Below are positions 25,027 to 34,193 of a stretch of 64,000 nt of DNA, piece by piece. Origin of the DNA: Methylosinus sp. Sm6 (GTDB taxonomy: Bacteria; Pseudomonadota; Alphaproteobacteria; Rhizobiales; Beijerinckiaceae); the NCBI RefSeq assembly GCF_019802345.1, contig NZ_JAINDZ010000021.1, positions 24,416 through 88,415 on the forward strand, read 5' to 3'. Position 1 is the stretch's first letter, and every line of letters begins with the position of its first letter. The notes beneath the pieces are model-generated. The model did not search any database and had not been told where the DNA came from. It saw only the letters and a program-made list of their open reading frames with translations. The position numbers and the translations under genes are program-made.

Positions 25027-25998
25027 TCAGTCCACGGGAAGGCGCAGACGGATCTCGTCGACGAAGGCGGCGAGGCAGCGCTTCACCGTATCGAATTGCG
25101 CCGAGGTCGGGATAATCGCGACGCCATGGACGCCGAGCTCTTCGTTCAGCCGGTTCACATGAGCGGCGACCTCCTTATAGTCGCCGACCAGCGACATGGA
25201 CAGCAGCGCCTCGGGGTCGAGCTCGCCACTGCCGACGTGATCGCGTTTCTTCATCTGCTCGCAGAACGCTTCGAGATAGGGGCGGGCGATCGAGATCGCC
25301 TCGTCCCGCCCGGCGGTCGCAAAGCCGAAGCGCGCCAGCACCAGGCGCGGATCGCCCTCCGGCGCCTCCTCGCGGTAGATCGAGAGCATATGGCGCAGCC
25401 GCTCCTCCGTGCAGGTGGCCGAGGCCATGAGGCCATAGCCCTTGCGCGCGGCGAGCCGGATGGTGCTGTCCGTGGTCGTGGCGATCCAGGTCGGGACAGG
25501 CTGCTCTGGCCGCGGCGCGAGGGTCAGCCGATCGACGGCGAAGAACTTGCCCTTATGCGTGACCTCCGTCTCCTTCAGCAGGCGCTGCACGAGCTCGAGC
25601 GCCTCGAGCCCGCGCTCGCCGAGGTCGGCCGGCTCGACGCCGAAACATTTGGCGTCGGCCCCGAAGGCGACGCCGCTGGCGACGCCGAAATTGAAGCGGC
25701 CCTTGGTGAGCAGATCAATGCTGGCGACATCCTCGGCGAGCTGGATCGGATCACGCAGCGCGGGCAGATAGGCGGCGGAGCCGACGCGCGCGCGCATGGT
25801 GACGCCGGCGGCGTAGCCGAGCATCACCGAAGCGGCGCCGCTCGGCCAGCGATCGTCGAAATGCTGCTCGCCGACCCATATGTCGTCATAGCGCATGCGC
25901 TCGGCCTCGCGCACCAGAATGAGCTGGCGCGTCAAGGCGCGGCCGTCCTCGAGGGTGGGATTGTCGAACAGGCACAGATAGCCAAATCTCGGATTCAT
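25027..25998 (-). CDS. LLM-class (luciferase-like) flavin-dependent oxidoreductase
   Basis: A 323-residue TIM-barrel flavoprotein. Family features include the N-terminal strand (FGYLCLFDNPT), DDIWVGEQHFDDRWPSG (bacterial luciferase EHH-like block), the PLALRDPIQLAEDVASIDLLTKGR-type segment (here YLPALRDPIQLAED and IDLLTKGRFNFGV) and PVPTWIATTTDSTIRLAARKG. It would use FMNH2 or F420-like reduced flavin with oxygen; the substrate is unknown. Start at 25998 (MNPRFGYL) chosen by conservation, discarding 39 upstream codons. It is oriented with EF2563/YqeB paralogue 2 and the ModE-type gene, 175 bases apart, and may be part of the same locus. Confidence 0.88.
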   Translation of the reverse strand: MNPRFGYLCLFDNPTLEDGRALTRQLILVREAERMRYDDIWVGEQHFDDRWPSGAASVMLGYAAGVTMRARVGSAAYLPALRDPIQLAEDVASIDLLTKGRFNFGVASGVAFGADAKCFGVEPADLGERGLEALELVQRLLKETEVTHKGKFFAVDRLTLAPRPEQPVPTWIATTTDSTIRLAARKGYGLMASATCTEERLRHMLSIYREEAPEGDPRLVLARFGFATAGRDEAISIARPYLEAFCEQMKKRDHVGSGELDPEALLSMSLVGDYKEVAAHVNRLNEELGVHGVAIIPTSAQFDTVKRCLAAFVDEIRLRLPVD

Positions 25999-26428
25999 CA
26001 CGCAGCTCCAACGGGTCCCGGCCATCGCAGAGGTGCAACAACCGAGCCGGACGGGCCGGCGCGGGCTTTTTGCCGCTCGGGCCAAAAAAACTCTCGCTGT
26101 TTCTGTGGCTTGCATGTGCGGCGCGGAGCGCGGTCCGTCGCAAATCCGACACGTTCGCGCGCGTCGCGGCCGAGGCGCCGCCGAAGATGTGCGCTTTCGA
26201 CAGGCAAACCGCGCATGCGCAGGGCGATGGGTGCAGGGATCGGGTGAAGGACAAAATTGCCGAATTCTCGTCCTGAGCCGCCGTAGGCGGCGTCTCGAAG
26301 GACGGCCGTGCGATCCTAATCCAGAGCGGCGGCCATAAGCGCTTGATCCACAATCGGGCGCATCTTCTGGGTTCCTTTCGGTTCGAACGACACACCGAAC
26401 CCTCGCGAGCCGATCAGTCGGAAATTTA
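25999..26428. other. intergenic stretch with one dispersed repeat
   Basis: About 430 bases between the LLM gene start and the end of the cyclic-nucleotide-binding gene. It contains the 67-base dispersed repeat at 26239-26305. The rest carries no credible reading frame; promoters for the LLM gene should lie in 26000-26100, but I see no clear consensus. Confidence 0.6.
26239..26305. repeat. single copy of the 67-base dispersed repeat
   Basis: Begins ATCGGGTGAAGGACAAAAT, continues with CTCGTCCTGAG, the GC stem GCCGCC-GTA-GGCGGC and ends GTCTCGAAGGACGG. Its reverse complement matches 4472-4542, with an internal block varied in sequence. Confidence 0.75.
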
Positions 26429-26866
26429 TCAGGGGTCGAAGGCGAGGTCGCGCGCGAGCTGGACCAGCCGGTCGGCGAGCCGCTGGCGCACCCGCGCGGC
26501 GGTGGCGGGATATTCCTCCAGCAGACGGTGGAACAGGGCGCGGGTGATCTTCAGAGTCGTCGCCGGCTCGCGCGCCAGCGCGGTGATCGGGCGGATGGTC
26601 TCGGCGATCAGCGCGGTCTCTCCGATCAGCGTGACCGGCCGCAGAATTTTCTCGGCGGGCCGGCCGTCGTCGCGCTTTTCCAGCGCGATCGAGCCGCCGG
26701 TGAGGATGTAGCCGCCATCCGACGGCTCGCCGCGCCGAAACAGCGCGTCGCCAGCGCGCAGGAGCTTGGTCTCGGAGCCGAAGACGAGCAGGCGCAGCGC
26801 CTCGGTCTCGAAATCCTCGAACAGAGCGATGCGTCGCAGATTGGCGATGTCGTCCTCGAGAGCCAT
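26429..26866 (-). CDS. cyclic-nucleotide-binding domain protein
   Basis: A 145-residue protein that is a single CRP-like cNMP-binding beta roll: IALFEDFETEALRLL, the strand block LRAGDALFRRGEPSDGGYILTGG (split), then LIGETALIAETIRPITALARE with a phosphate-binding-cassette-like segment, and a final C-helix (RVRQRLADRLVQL). No DNA-binding or kinase domain is attached. It follows the pseudo-receiver regulator by 17 bases on the same strand, so they are probably co-transcribed. Ligand and output are unknown. Confidence 0.85.
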   Translation of the reverse strand: MALEDDIANLRRIALFEDFETEALRLLVFGSETKLLRAGDALFRRGEPSDGGYILTGGSIALEKRDDGRPAEKILRPVTLIGETALIAETIRPITALAREPATTLKITRALFHRLLEEYPATAARVRQRLADRLVQLARDLAFDP

Positions 26867-26883
26867 CGTTCAAAGGCGCCTTT

Positions 26884-27561
26884 TCAAAAGCCGGCCTTCG
26901 CTGTGCCGCCTTCCGCCCGCCGGAAGATCAGGCGATAGCCGGTCTTCTCGGTCAGAAGCCAGCGCGCGCCGGGGGTCGTCGCGATCTTGCGGCGCAGGCG
27001 GCTCAGATGAACCTCCAGCGTCCGCGTGGTCACATCGGGACGATAGCCCCAAATGTCGCGCAGCAATATCTCCTTCGTCACGATCTCCCCATCGGCCTCT
27101 ACGAGCCGCGAGAGGATCGCCGCCTCCTTTTCGGTGAGCGGCAGGCGCCGTCCCTTCTCGTCGAGGAGATCGAAGCCGCCGGGCCGGAAGCGGCGGGCGC
27201 CGATGACGACATCCCCGGCCGCGTCGCCGCCGGCGCGAAGCCGGAGCAGGAGATCGGCGAAGCGGAAGGGCCGCGCGATGCGCTCGACCGAAGGCGGAAG
27301 CGCGTCTCGATCCTGCCCGTTTGTGTCGCCGAACAGAAAAATGGGCCCTCCGAACCGCTTCCGCGCCGCCGCGGCGAGGCCCATTCCGATCTCCGCGTCG
27401 ATCAGCAGAATGTCCAGCGCGCCGGCCGCGACGGTCGCCTCCGCCCGATCGGCCGCAGCCACGTCCGTGACTTCGAATTCGGGATAGAGCGCCAGCTGCT
27501 CGACGAGCGCGTCGCGCAGGCTCGCCGCGGCGACGATCAGGATGCGGCGCGGATGCGACAC
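26884..27561 (-). CDS. winged-helix regulator with degenerate receiver domain
   Basis: A 225-residue OmpR-like protein. The N-terminal receiver (1-115) keeps the central Asp in DILLIDAEIG but has Ala-Ala where the acidic pocket should be (ILIVAAAS) and Arg instead of the conserved Lys (IARPF), so it is probably not switched by normal phosphorylation. The C-terminal trans_reg_C winged helix (about 125-215) is intact: LTEKEAAILSRLVEA, DIWGYRPDVTTRTLEVHLSR, TEKTGYRLIF. It starts with GTG at 27561. No kinase is adjacent; upstream and divergent is an L,D-transpeptidase gene, a plausible target across the 93-base gap. Confidence 0.87.
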   Translation of the reverse strand: MSHPRRILIVAAASLRDALVEQLALYPEFEVTDVAAADRAEATVAAGALDILLIDAEIGMGLAAAARKRFGGPIFLFGDTNGQDRDALPPSVERIARPFRFADLLLRLRAGGDAAGDVVIGARRFRPGGFDLLDEKGRRLPLTEKEAAILSRLVEADGEIVTKEILLRDIWGYRPDVTTRTLEVHLSRLRRKIATTPGARWLLTEKTGYRLIFRRAEGGTAKAGF

Positions 27562-27654
27562 GGGATTGGAGCTCCGGCGCCCGATCGGACCGGCGCGAAC
27601 GGCGCGACGCAGGCGCCGATGTTTTGTCCCGGCGCGCCGAGGGTGTAAACGATC

Positions 27655-28227
27655 ATGGTCATGTCCCGCCCTTCGTCTCCTCCTCCGCGTCTTCGCCGCG
27701 GCCTCGGCCTGTTGCGCGTCGCCCGGCGCTTCGACGGAGCGCCGCCGCACCGGGGCAAGCTGATCGCCGGTTCCCTCATCCTGCCCTGCGCGCTCGGCCG
27801 CTCCGGCGTGACCCGCGCCAAGCGCGAGGGCGACGGCGCGACGCCCGCGGGACGGCTGCGGCTGCTCTACTTCATGCTGCGCCCCGGACGCGCGGCTTGC
27901 GCCATTCCCTCCCGCTCGATCCGGCCGGACGATCTCTGGTGCGACGATCCGGAGTCCTTCTCCTATAATCGCCCTCTGCGAGCGCCGACGAAGCTCGGCC
28001 ATGAGCGCTTGTGGCGAGGCGACCGGCTCTACGATGTGGTCGGCGTGCTCGATTATAATATTCGTCCGCGCGCGCTCCGCCGCGGCAGCGCGATCTTCTT
28101 CCATATCGCGACGCCGGATCTCGGTCCGACGGCGGGCTGCGTGGCGCTGCGCGCGCGCGACATGGCGCGGCTGCTGCCACGTCTCGCGCGCGGCGTCCGG
28201 CTGGCGATCGATCAGCCTTTCGAATAA
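27655..28227 (+). CDS. L,D-transpeptidase (YkuD-type) family protein
   Basis: A 190-residue protein with the YkuD catalytic core: IFFHIATPDLGPTAGCVAL, with His150 and the nucleophile Cys162, and the upstream YNRPL and GDGATPAGRLRLLYF blocks. Such enzymes make or attach 3-3 cross-links or act on peptidoglycan-linked proteins; this short branch (L,D-transpeptidase catalytic domain only) has no signal peptide or LysM domain, so its compartment is uncertain. Alternative ATG at 27661. It is divergent from the pseudo-receiver regulator and its last 16 bases overlap the convergent yggS gene. Confidence 0.85.
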   Translation: MVMSRPSSPPPRLRRGLGLLRVARRFDGAPPHRGKLIAGSLILPCALGRSGVTRAKREGDGATPAGRLRLLYFMLRPGRAACAIPSRSIRPDDLWCDDPESFSYNRPLRAPTKLGHERLWRGDRLYDVVGVLDYNIRPRALRRGSAIFFHIATPDLGPTAGCVALRARDMARLLPRLARGVRLAIDQPFE

Positions 28228-28886
28228 TCGCGCTCGCCCATGATGGCCGAGCCGATGCGCACATGGGTGGCGCCGAGCTGGATGGCGAGCTCGTAATCGG
28301 CGCTCATGCCCATGGACAGCTCATTCAGCCCGTTGCGCTCCGCGATCGCCGCCAGCAGCGCAAAATGCGGCGAGGCCTGCTGATCGGCCGGCGGCACGCA
28401 CATCAGCCCGGCCACGTCGAGCCCATGACGCTCGCGGCACTCTCTTATGAAGGCGTCGGCCTCCTGCGGCCGCACGCCCGCCTTTTGCGGCTCTTCGCCC
28501 GTATTGACCTGAACGAGGAGGCGCGGGCGCCGGCCCTGGCGCGCGATCTCGCCGGCGATGGCCTCGGCGATCTTCGGCCGGTCGACGCTCTCTATGACAT
28601 CGAAGGTCTCGATCGCCTCGCGCGTCTTGTTGGACTGCAGCGGGCCGATGAGATGCAGCTCCACATCTGGAAACCGGGCGCGCAGCGGCGCCCATTTGGC
28701 GCGCGCCTCCTGCACCTTGTTCTCCCCGAAGACGCGATGGCCGGCCTCGAGCAGGGGGACGACCGCTTCGCCCGGAAACGTCTTGGTCACGCAGACGAGC
28801 GTGACGCCGGCCGGGTCGCGACCGCAGTCGCGCGCACGCCGGGCGATGGCTTCCTGCGCGGCCTTCAGCCGGTCGACGACGCTCAT
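28212..28886 (-). CDS. YggS-family pyridoxal phosphate homeostasis protein
   Basis: A 224-residue PLP-binding TIM barrel of the YggS/PLPBP family, which buffers free pyridoxal phosphate and influences amino-acid pools without a known catalytic reaction. The PLP lysine is Lys35 (VCVTKTFP). Other family blocks are FGENKVQEA, HLIGPLQSNK, LLVQVNTGEEPQKAG, GLMCVPP, SMGMSADYELAI and VRIGSAIMG. Length and start are standard. It overlaps the L,D-transpeptidase gene tail to tail and is followed upstream, 7 bases away on the same strand, by the DUF1640 coiled-coil gene. Confidence 0.95.
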   Translation of the reverse strand: MSVVDRLKAAQEAIARRARDCGRDPAGVTLVCVTKTFPGEAVVPLLEAGHRVFGENKVQEARAKWAPLRARFPDVELHLIGPLQSNKTREAIETFDVIESVDRPKIAEAIAGEIARQGRRPRLLVQVNTGEEPQKAGVRPQEADAFIRECRERHGLDVAGLMCVPPADQQASPHFALLAAIAERNGLNELSMGMSADYELAIQLGATHVRIGSAIMGERDYSKG

Positions 28887-28893
28887 GTGCGGC

Positions 28894-29367
28894 TCAGCGA
28901 ACGAATTTCACAATGGTGAAGATAGCGCCGATCAGCACGATGACGAATCCGAACAGCCAGCGCAAAGTCTCGTTCTTCGATTGGGCGATCTCGAGCCGAA
29001 TATCGGTGAGATCTCGCTTGAACTCCAGCCGCAGCCGAGACTCCGCTTCCGCGACGTCCCGCTTCACCTCGGCCACATCGTGCTTGACGCCGTCGATGCT
29101 CGCCGCGGTCTCGCGCCTCAGGCTTTCGATGCTCGCGGCTGTCTCGTGCCGAAGCGCGTCGATGTTCGCCGCCGTCTCGTGCCGAAGCGCATCGATGCTC
29201 GACTGGAGCTCCCGTTTGGAGCTTTCCACGTCCGACCGGGTGGCGACGCCCTCGGAAAAGGCAGTCTCCAGCGCCTCGGCCGAGGCGCGCGCCTGCTCGG
29301 AGGTGAAGCCGCCGCGAGTGAGGCGGTCCACATAGGCGAGTTGGTTGAACAGCACTTGCGCGGGCAT
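28894..29367 (-). CDS. DUF1640 coiled-coil membrane protein
   Basis: A 157-residue protein with N-terminal VLFNQLAYVDRLTRGGFTSEQA, a DUF1640/CCDC90-like block related to mitochondrial calcium-uniporter regulator 1. A coiled coil (about 45-130) contains four near-identical 11-residue repeats: SIDALRHETAA (57-67), NIDALRHETAA (68-78), SIESLRRETAA (79-89), SIDGVKHDVAE (90-100). A single C-terminal membrane helix (about 135-154, LFGFVIVLIGAIF) anchors it. Bacterial function is unknown. It lies 7 bases upstream of yggS and is probably co-transcribed with it. Confidence 0.85.
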   Translation of the reverse strand: MPAQVLFNQLAYVDRLTRGGFTSEQARASAEALETAFSEGVATRSDVESSKRELQSSIDALRHETAANIDALRHETAASIESLRRETAASIDGVKHDVAEVKRDVAEAESRLRLEFKRDLTDIRLEIAQSKNETLRWLFGFVIVLIGAIFTIVKFVR

Positions 29368-29418
29368 GGCTTCGATATAGCACGCGTCCGCCGCTTCGGC
29401 GAGGGCGCTCGCCGACGA

Positions 29419-29560
29419 TCAGCGCTGATCGCTCGACGCGGCGCCGCTCTTGACGAGTTCCGACACGAAGGCCTCGACTTCAACGCGACGCACCGAAGGC
29501 TCGACGTCGAATTCAGCGACAAGACGGGCGCACAGCGAGCTTGCTCGATGCGGGTGATTG
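29419..29560 (-). pseudogene. possible PqqD-like remnant (C-terminal half only)
   Basis: On the minus strand an open frame ends with SLCARLVAEFDVEPSVRRVE followed by VEAFVSELVKSG, very like the C-terminal helices of PqqD-type peptide-chaperone domains (I-x2-L-x5-DVEP-x5-DV-x2-FL-x2-L-x3-G). The preceding residues in the same frame (up to 29694) and in the two other frames lack the N-terminal half of the fold, so this looks like a decayed fragment. Short length makes chance similarity possible. Confidence 0.35.
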
Positions 29561-29844
29561 CGCTTACGCTCGCGCAACGGCGGGCCGCATGAGCACGGCA
29601 ACGCCGCCGCCGATCCCGCCGCATTCGCCGCGCGCCGCGTGAAAATTTCTTTCACGCGTCGCAATCTACGCTTGACGCGTCGATGCTCGGACATTAGGTT
29701 CCGCGCACTTTCGGCAGGCCGTAAGTTCCATGTGGTCGCGCGCGCCGAGCGAGCGACATTCCGGACTTAAACGCTGCTGGCCTCACCTGAGACTGCCACG
29801 CGGTTGGTCATCATACGGCGAGAAATCGCCGGACAGGAAGGCAC

Positions 29845-29863
29845 GACCCCGGATTCCGGGGTC
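29845..29863 (+). promoter_or_regulatory. perfect hairpin in the rpsL leader
   Basis: GACCCCGG-ATT-CCGGGGTC, 8-bp stem and 3-base loop, 120 bases before rpsL. No T-tract follows. It could be a leader hairpin or an upstream transcript end. Confidence 0.4.
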
Positions 29864-29982
29864 CTCTGCATGAGGAGCGCCTTGGGCCGGCTGGCCGAGG
29901 GCGCTCGGCTCGCTTGCGTTCGTGGAACGCTGGCGGGTCAGGACTACAGTTTCGCCAATTCGCCACACGCGAAGGACCTGGA

Positions 29983-30354
29983 ATGCCGACGATCAGCCAG
30001 TTGATCCGCAAGCCGCGGCAACCGAAGACCTACCGTGAGAAGTCCCGCCATCTCGGGGCCTGCCCGCAGAAGCGCGGCGTCTGCACGCGCGTCTACACGA
30101 CGACGCCGAAGAAGCCGAACTCGGCTCTCCGCAAGGTCGCCAAGGTTCGCCTCACCAACGGCTTCGAGGTCATCGGCTATATCCCCGGCGAAGGGCATAA
30201 CCTTCAGGAGCACTCGGTGGTCATGATCCGCGGCGGCCGCGTGAAGGACCTTCCCGGCGTGCGCTATCATATTCTGCGCGGCGTGCTCGACACGCAGGGC
30301 GTCAAGGACCGCAAGCAGCGCCGTTCGAAATACGGCGCGAAGCGTCCGAAGTAA
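29983..30354 (+). CDS. rpsL: 30S ribosomal protein S12
   Basis: Decoding-centre protein of the small subunit, 123 residues. Contains [11 protein letters not shown] with Lys43 and [11 protein letters not shown] with Lys88, Asp89 and Pro91, the positions where streptomycin resistance arises; all are wild type. First gene of the str segment, followed 12 bases later by rpsG. The ATG at 29983 follows GGACCTGGA; the open frame extends upstream without similarity. Confidence 0.98.
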   Translation: MPTISQLIRKPRQPKTYREKSRHLGACPQKRGVCTRVYTTTPKKPNSALRKVAKVRLTNGFEVIGYIPGEGHNLQEHSVVMIRGGRVKDLPGVRYHILRGVLDTQGVKDRKQRRSKYGAKRPK

Positions 30355-30366
30355 GGAGCGAGAGCC

Positions 30367-30837
30367 ATGTCGCGTCGCCATCGCGCCGAGAAGCGGGAAA
30401 TCATCGAGGACGCCAAGTTCGGCGATACCGTCGTCACCAAATTCATGAACTCGATCATGTACGCCGGCAACAAGTCGGTCGCCGAGGCGATCGTCTACGG
30501 CGCCTTCGACATCATCGAGTCCAAGGCGAAGAGCGATCCTCTGCAGGTTTTCAAGCAGGCGCTCGAGAATGTCGCGCCGGCGATCGAGGTTCGCTCCCGC
30601 CGCGTCGGCGGCGCCACCTATCAGGTGCCGGTCGAGGTCCGCAACGAGCGCCGTCAGGCGTTGGCGATCCGCTGGATCATCACCGCGGCGCGCGCCCGCA
30701 ACGACAAGACGATGGTCGATCGTCTGTCGGCGGAGCTGCTCGACGCCTCCAACAACCGCGGCAATGCGGTGAAGAAGCGCGAGGACACGCACCGCATGGC
30801 GGAAGCCAACCGCGCCTTCTCGCACTATCGCTGGTAA
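30367..30837 (+). CDS. rpsG: 30S ribosomal protein S7
   Basis: Head-assembly protein of the 30S subunit that binds the 3' domain of 16S rRNA, 156 residues, the standard bacterial length. Typical blocks are [28 protein letters not shown] and [15 protein letters not shown]. In E. coli S7 represses translation of its own operon; whether the rpsL-rpsG gap here (12 bases) can fold into such a site is not evident. Preceded by AAGGAG at 30353-30358. Confidence 0.98.
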   Translation: MSRRHRAEKREIIEDAKFGDTVVTKFMNSIMYAGNKSVAEAIVYGAFDIIESKAKSDPLQVFKQALENVAPAIEVRSRRVGGATYQVPVEVRNERRQALAIRWIITAARARNDKTMVDRLSAELLDASNNRGNAVKKREDTHRMAEANRAFSHYRW

Positions 30838-30873
30838 CCTTGTTCCGTCGCCCTCTCACCGAGGACTTGTCCT

Positions 30874-32949
30874 ATGCCCCGTAGCCATCCCATCGAAGAC
30901 TATCGCAACTTCGGCATCATGGCCCACATCGACGCGGGCAAGACGACGACGACCGAGCGCATCCTCTATTACTCCGGCAAGAGCCATAAGATCGGCGAGG
31001 TGCATGAAGGCGCCGCGACGATGGATTGGATGGAGCAGGAGCAGGAGCGCGGCATCACCATCACCTCGGCCGCGACGACGACCTTCTGGAACGGCAAGCG
31101 CCTCAACATCATCGACACGCCCGGCCACGTCGACTTCACCATCGAGGTCGAGCGTTCGCTGCGCGTGCTCGACGGGGCCGTCTGCGTTCTGGACGGCAAT
31201 CAGGGCGTCGAGCCGCAGACCGAGACGGTGTGGCGTCAGGCCGACAAATATCATGTGCCGCGCGTCGTCTTCGTCAACAAGATGGACAAGATCGGCGCCG
31301 ATTTCTATCGCTGCGTCGACGACATCGTGACCAAGGTCGGCGGCAAGCCGGTCTGCATGCAGCTGCCGATCGGCTCCGAGAATCTGTTCAAGGGCATCGT
31401 CGATCTCGTCCGCATGAAGGCGGTCGTCTGGGACGACGAGGGTCTCGGCGCCAAATATCACGACGAGGAGATTCCTGCCGATCTCGTCGAGAAGGCCAAG
31501 GAATATCGCACCACGCTGATGGAAGCGGCGGTGGAGCTCGACGACGACGCGATGGCCGCCTATCTCGACGGGCAGGAGCCAGACGAGGCGACGCTGAAGG
31601 CGCTGGTCCGCAAGGCCGTGCGGCAGACTGCCTTCCATCCGGTGTTCTGCGGCTCGGCCTTCAAGAACAAGGGCGTGCAGCCGCTGCTCGACGCCGTCGT
31701 CGATTATCTGCCGTCGCCGGTCGATCGCGAGGCGATCAAGGGCGTCGACATGAACACGGGTGCCGAGCTGGTGCGCAACCCGTCCGACAGCGAGCCCTTC
31801 TCCATGCTCGCCTTCAAGATCATGGACGACCCCTTTGTCGGCACGATCACCTTCTGCCGCGTCTATTCCGGCAAGATCGATTCGGGCACGACCGTGCTCA
31901 ACTCGACCAAGGACAAGAAGGAGCGTGTCGGCCGCATGCTGCTGATGCATGCGAACAACCGCGAGGACATCAAGGAAGCCTATGCGGGCGACATCGTCGC
32001 GCTCGCCGGCCTCAAGGAGACCCGCACCGGCGACACGCTCTGCGACACGCTGAAGCCGGCGATCCTCGAGCGCATGGAGTTTCCGGAGCCGGTCATCGAG
32101 ATCGCCATCGAGCCGAAGTCGAAGGCCGATCAGGAGAAGCTCGGCATCGCGCTGTCCAAGCTCGCCGCCGAGGATCCGTCGTTCCGCGTGTCGACCGACC
32201 AGGAGAGCGGCCAGACCATTCTGAAGGGAATGGGCGAGCTGCATCTCGACATCAAGGTCGATATTCTGAAGCGCACCTATAAGGTCGACGCCAATATCGG
32301 CGCGCCGCAGGTCGCCTATCGCGAGCGGCTGACGAAGCGTGTCGAGATCGACTACACGCATAAGAAGCAGACCGGCGGCACCGGCCAGTTCGCGCGCGTC
32401 ATCATTATTTTCGAGCCGAACGAGCCCGGCGCGGGCAATGCCTTCGAGTCGAAGATCGTCGGCGGCTCGGTGCCGAAAGAATATATCCCCGGCGTCGAAA
32501 AGGGCATCAACAGCGTGATGGGGTCCGGCATTCTCGCGGGCTTCCCCGTCGTCGACGTCAAGGCGACGCTGATCGACGGCGGCTTCCACGATGTCGACTC
32601 GTCGGTGCTCGCGTTCGAAATCGCCTCGCGCGCGGCGTTCCGCGACGCGCTGCAGAAGGGCGGCTCGGTGCTGCTCGAGCCGATCATGAAGGTCGAGGTG
32701 GTGACGCCCGAGGAATATACGGGCTCGGTCATCGGCGATCTCAACTCGCGGCGCGGACAGATCCAGGGCCAGGACATGCGCGGCAATGCGGTGGTCATCG
32801 ACGCGATGGTGCCGCTCGCCAATATGTTCGGCTACGTCAACCAGCTGCGCTCCTTCACCCAGGGGCGCGCCAACTACACCATGCAATTCGACCACTACGA
32901 CCAGGTCCCCGAGGCGGAGTCGAAGAAGGTCCAGGCGAAATACGCCTGA
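30874..32949 (+). CDS. fusA: elongation factor G
   Basis: GTPase that drives translocation of tRNA and mRNA. 691 residues with G1 [15 protein letters not shown] (about 16-30), G2 [10 protein letters not shown]3 DTPGHVDF, G4 NKMDK, followed by domains II-V ending in [16 protein letters not shown]. Length is normal, and it is the classical EF-G1 rather than a paralogue, as shown by its place between rpsG and tuf. Start codon at 30874 with a 36-base gap to rpsG. Confidence 0.98.
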   Translation: MPRSHPIEDYRNFGIMAHIDAGKTTTTERILYYSGKSHKIGEVHEGAATMDWMEQEQERGITITSAATTTFWNGKRLNIIDTPGHVDFTIEVERSLRVLDGAVCVLDGNQGVEPQTETVWRQADKYHVPRVVFVNKMDKIGADFYRCVDDIVTKVGGKPVCMQLPIGSENLFKGIVDLVRMKAVVWDDEGLGAKYHDEEIPADLVEKAKEYRTTLMEAAVELDDDAMAAYLDGQEPDEATLKALVRKAVRQTAFHPVFCGSAFKNKGVQPLLDAVVDYLPSPVDREAIKGVDMNTGAELVRNPSDSEPFSMLAFKIMDDPFVGTITFCRVYSGKIDSGTTVLNSTKDKKERVGRMLLMHANNREDIKEAYAGDIVALAGLKETRTGDTLCDTLKPAILERMEFPEPVIEIAIEPKSKADQEKLGIALSKLAAEDPSFRVSTDQESGQTILKGMGELHLDIKVDILKRTYKVDANIGAPQVAYRERLTKRVEIDYTHKKQTGGTGQFARVIIIFEPNEPGAGNAFESKIVGGSVPKEYIPGVEKGINSVMGSGILAGFPVVDVKATLIDGGFHDVDSSVLAFEIASRAAFRDALQKGGSVLLEPIMKVEVVTPEEYTGSVIGDLNSRRGQIQGQDMRGNAVVIDAMVPLANMFGYVNQLRSFTQGRANYTMQFDHYDQVPEAESKKVQAKYA

Positions 32950-32993
32950 TCGCATCGAGCGTCTCGGAATCAGTCTTCTGAAGGAGTGTGGCC

Positions 32994-34184
32994 ATGGCCA
33001 AGGAAAAGTTCTCACGCACGAAGCCGCATTGCAACATCGGCACGATCGGACACGTCGACCATGGCAAGACGTCGCTGACGGCGGCGATCACCAAGGTTCT
33101 GGCCGAGACGGGCGGCGCGACCTTCACGGCCTATGACCAGATCGACAAGGCCCCCGAGGAGCGCGCGCGCGGCATCACCATCTCGACGGCGCATGTCGAA
33201 TATGAGACGCAGAACCGCCATTACGCGCATGTCGACTGCCCCGGCCACGCCGACTATGTGAAGAACATGATCACCGGCGCCGCGCAGATGGACGGCGGCA
33301 TTCTGGTGGTGTCGGCCGCCGACGGCCCGATGCCGCAGACGCGCGAGCACATCCTGCTCGCCCGCCAGGTCGGCGTTCCGGCGCTGGTGGTGTTCCTGAA
33401 CAAGGTCGACATGGTCGACGATCCGGAGCTGCTGGAGCTCGTCGAGCTCGAGGTGCGCGAGCTGCTGTCGAAATACGAGTTCCCCGGCGACGATATTCCG
33501 ATCATCAAGGGTTCGGCGCTGTGCGCTCTCGAGAACAAGAATCCCGAGCTCGGCCATGACGCGATCCTGAAGCTGATGCAGGCGGTGGACGATTATATTC
33601 CGCAGCCGGAGCGTCCGAAGGATCAGCCGTTCCTGATGCCGGTCGAGGACGTGTTCTCGATCTCGGGCCGCGGCACGGTGGTGACCGGCCGCGTGGAGCG
33701 CGGCGTGGTCAAGGTCGGCGAGGAAGTCGAGATCGTCGGCATTCGCCCGACGGTGAAGACGACGGTGACCGGCGTCGAAATGTTCCGCAAGCTGCTCGAT
33801 CAGGGTGAGGCGGGCGACAATATCGGCGCGCTGCTGCGCGGCACCAAGCGCGAGGACGTGGAGCGCGGCCAGGTTCTGGCCAAGCCCGGCTCGGTGAAGC
33901 CGCACACCAAGTTCAAGGCCGAGGCCTATATCCTGACCAAGGAGGAGGGCGGCCGCCACACGCCGTTCTTCACCAACTACCGTCCGCAGTTCTACTTCCG
34001 CACGACGGATGTGACCGGCATCGTGACGCTTCCCGAAGGCGTCGAGATGGTGATGCCGGGCGACAATATCGCGATGGAAGTGAACCTCATCGTGCCGATC
34101 GCCATGGAGGAGAAGCTGCGCTTCGCCATCCGCGAAGGCGGCCGCACCGTCGGCGCCGGCGTCGTCGCCTCGATCATCGAGTAA
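32994..34184 (+). CDS. tuf: elongation factor Tu
   Basis: GTPase that delivers aminoacyl-tRNA to the ribosome, 396 residues. Shows G1 [13 protein letters not shown] (about 19-31), GITIS, G3 [13 protein letters not shown]4 NKVDM and the kirromycin/GE2270-contact regions of domains II-III. The ATG at 32994 follows AAGGAG; a GTG two codons upstream is not used by relatives. Alphaproteobacteria often carry a second tuf elsewhere. A repeat cluster separates it from rpsJ. Confidence 0.98.
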   Translation: MAKEKFSRTKPHCNIGTIGHVDHGKTSLTAAITKVLAETGGATFTAYDQIDKAPEERARGITISTAHVEYETQNRHYAHVDCPGHADYVKNMITGAAQMDGGILVVSAADGPMPQTREHILLARQVGVPALVVFLNKVDMVDDPELLELVELEVRELLSKYEFPGDDIPIIKGSALCALENKNPELGHDAILKLMQAVDDYIPQPERPKDQPFLMPVEDVFSISGRGTVVTGRVERGVVKVGEEVEIVGIRPTVKTTVTGVEMFRKLLDQGEAGDNIGALLRGTKREDVERGQVLAKPGSVKPHTKFKAEAYILTKEEGGRHTPFFTNYRPQFYFRTTDVTGIVTLPEGVEMVMPGDNIAMEVNLIVPIAMEEKLRFAIREGGRTVGAGVVASIIE

Positions 34185-34193
34185 CAGGGATTT

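Larger units (their letters stand above)
29368..29982. other. intergenic stretch before the ribosomal super-operon
   Basis: About 615 bases between the DUF1640 gene start and rpsL. It contains a possible decayed PqqD-like segment on the minus strand (29419-29560) and a perfect hairpin (29845-29863). The rpsL promoter is expected in the right half, but no strong -35/-10 pair stands out. No rpoBC or tRNA gene precedes rpsL here. Confidence 0.55.

Noticed and set aside
27572..28104. N-terminal extension of the pseudo-receiver regulator up to 28104
   Set aside because: It is antisense to the L,D-transpeptidase gene and has no similarity; the receiver begins at the GTG at 27561.
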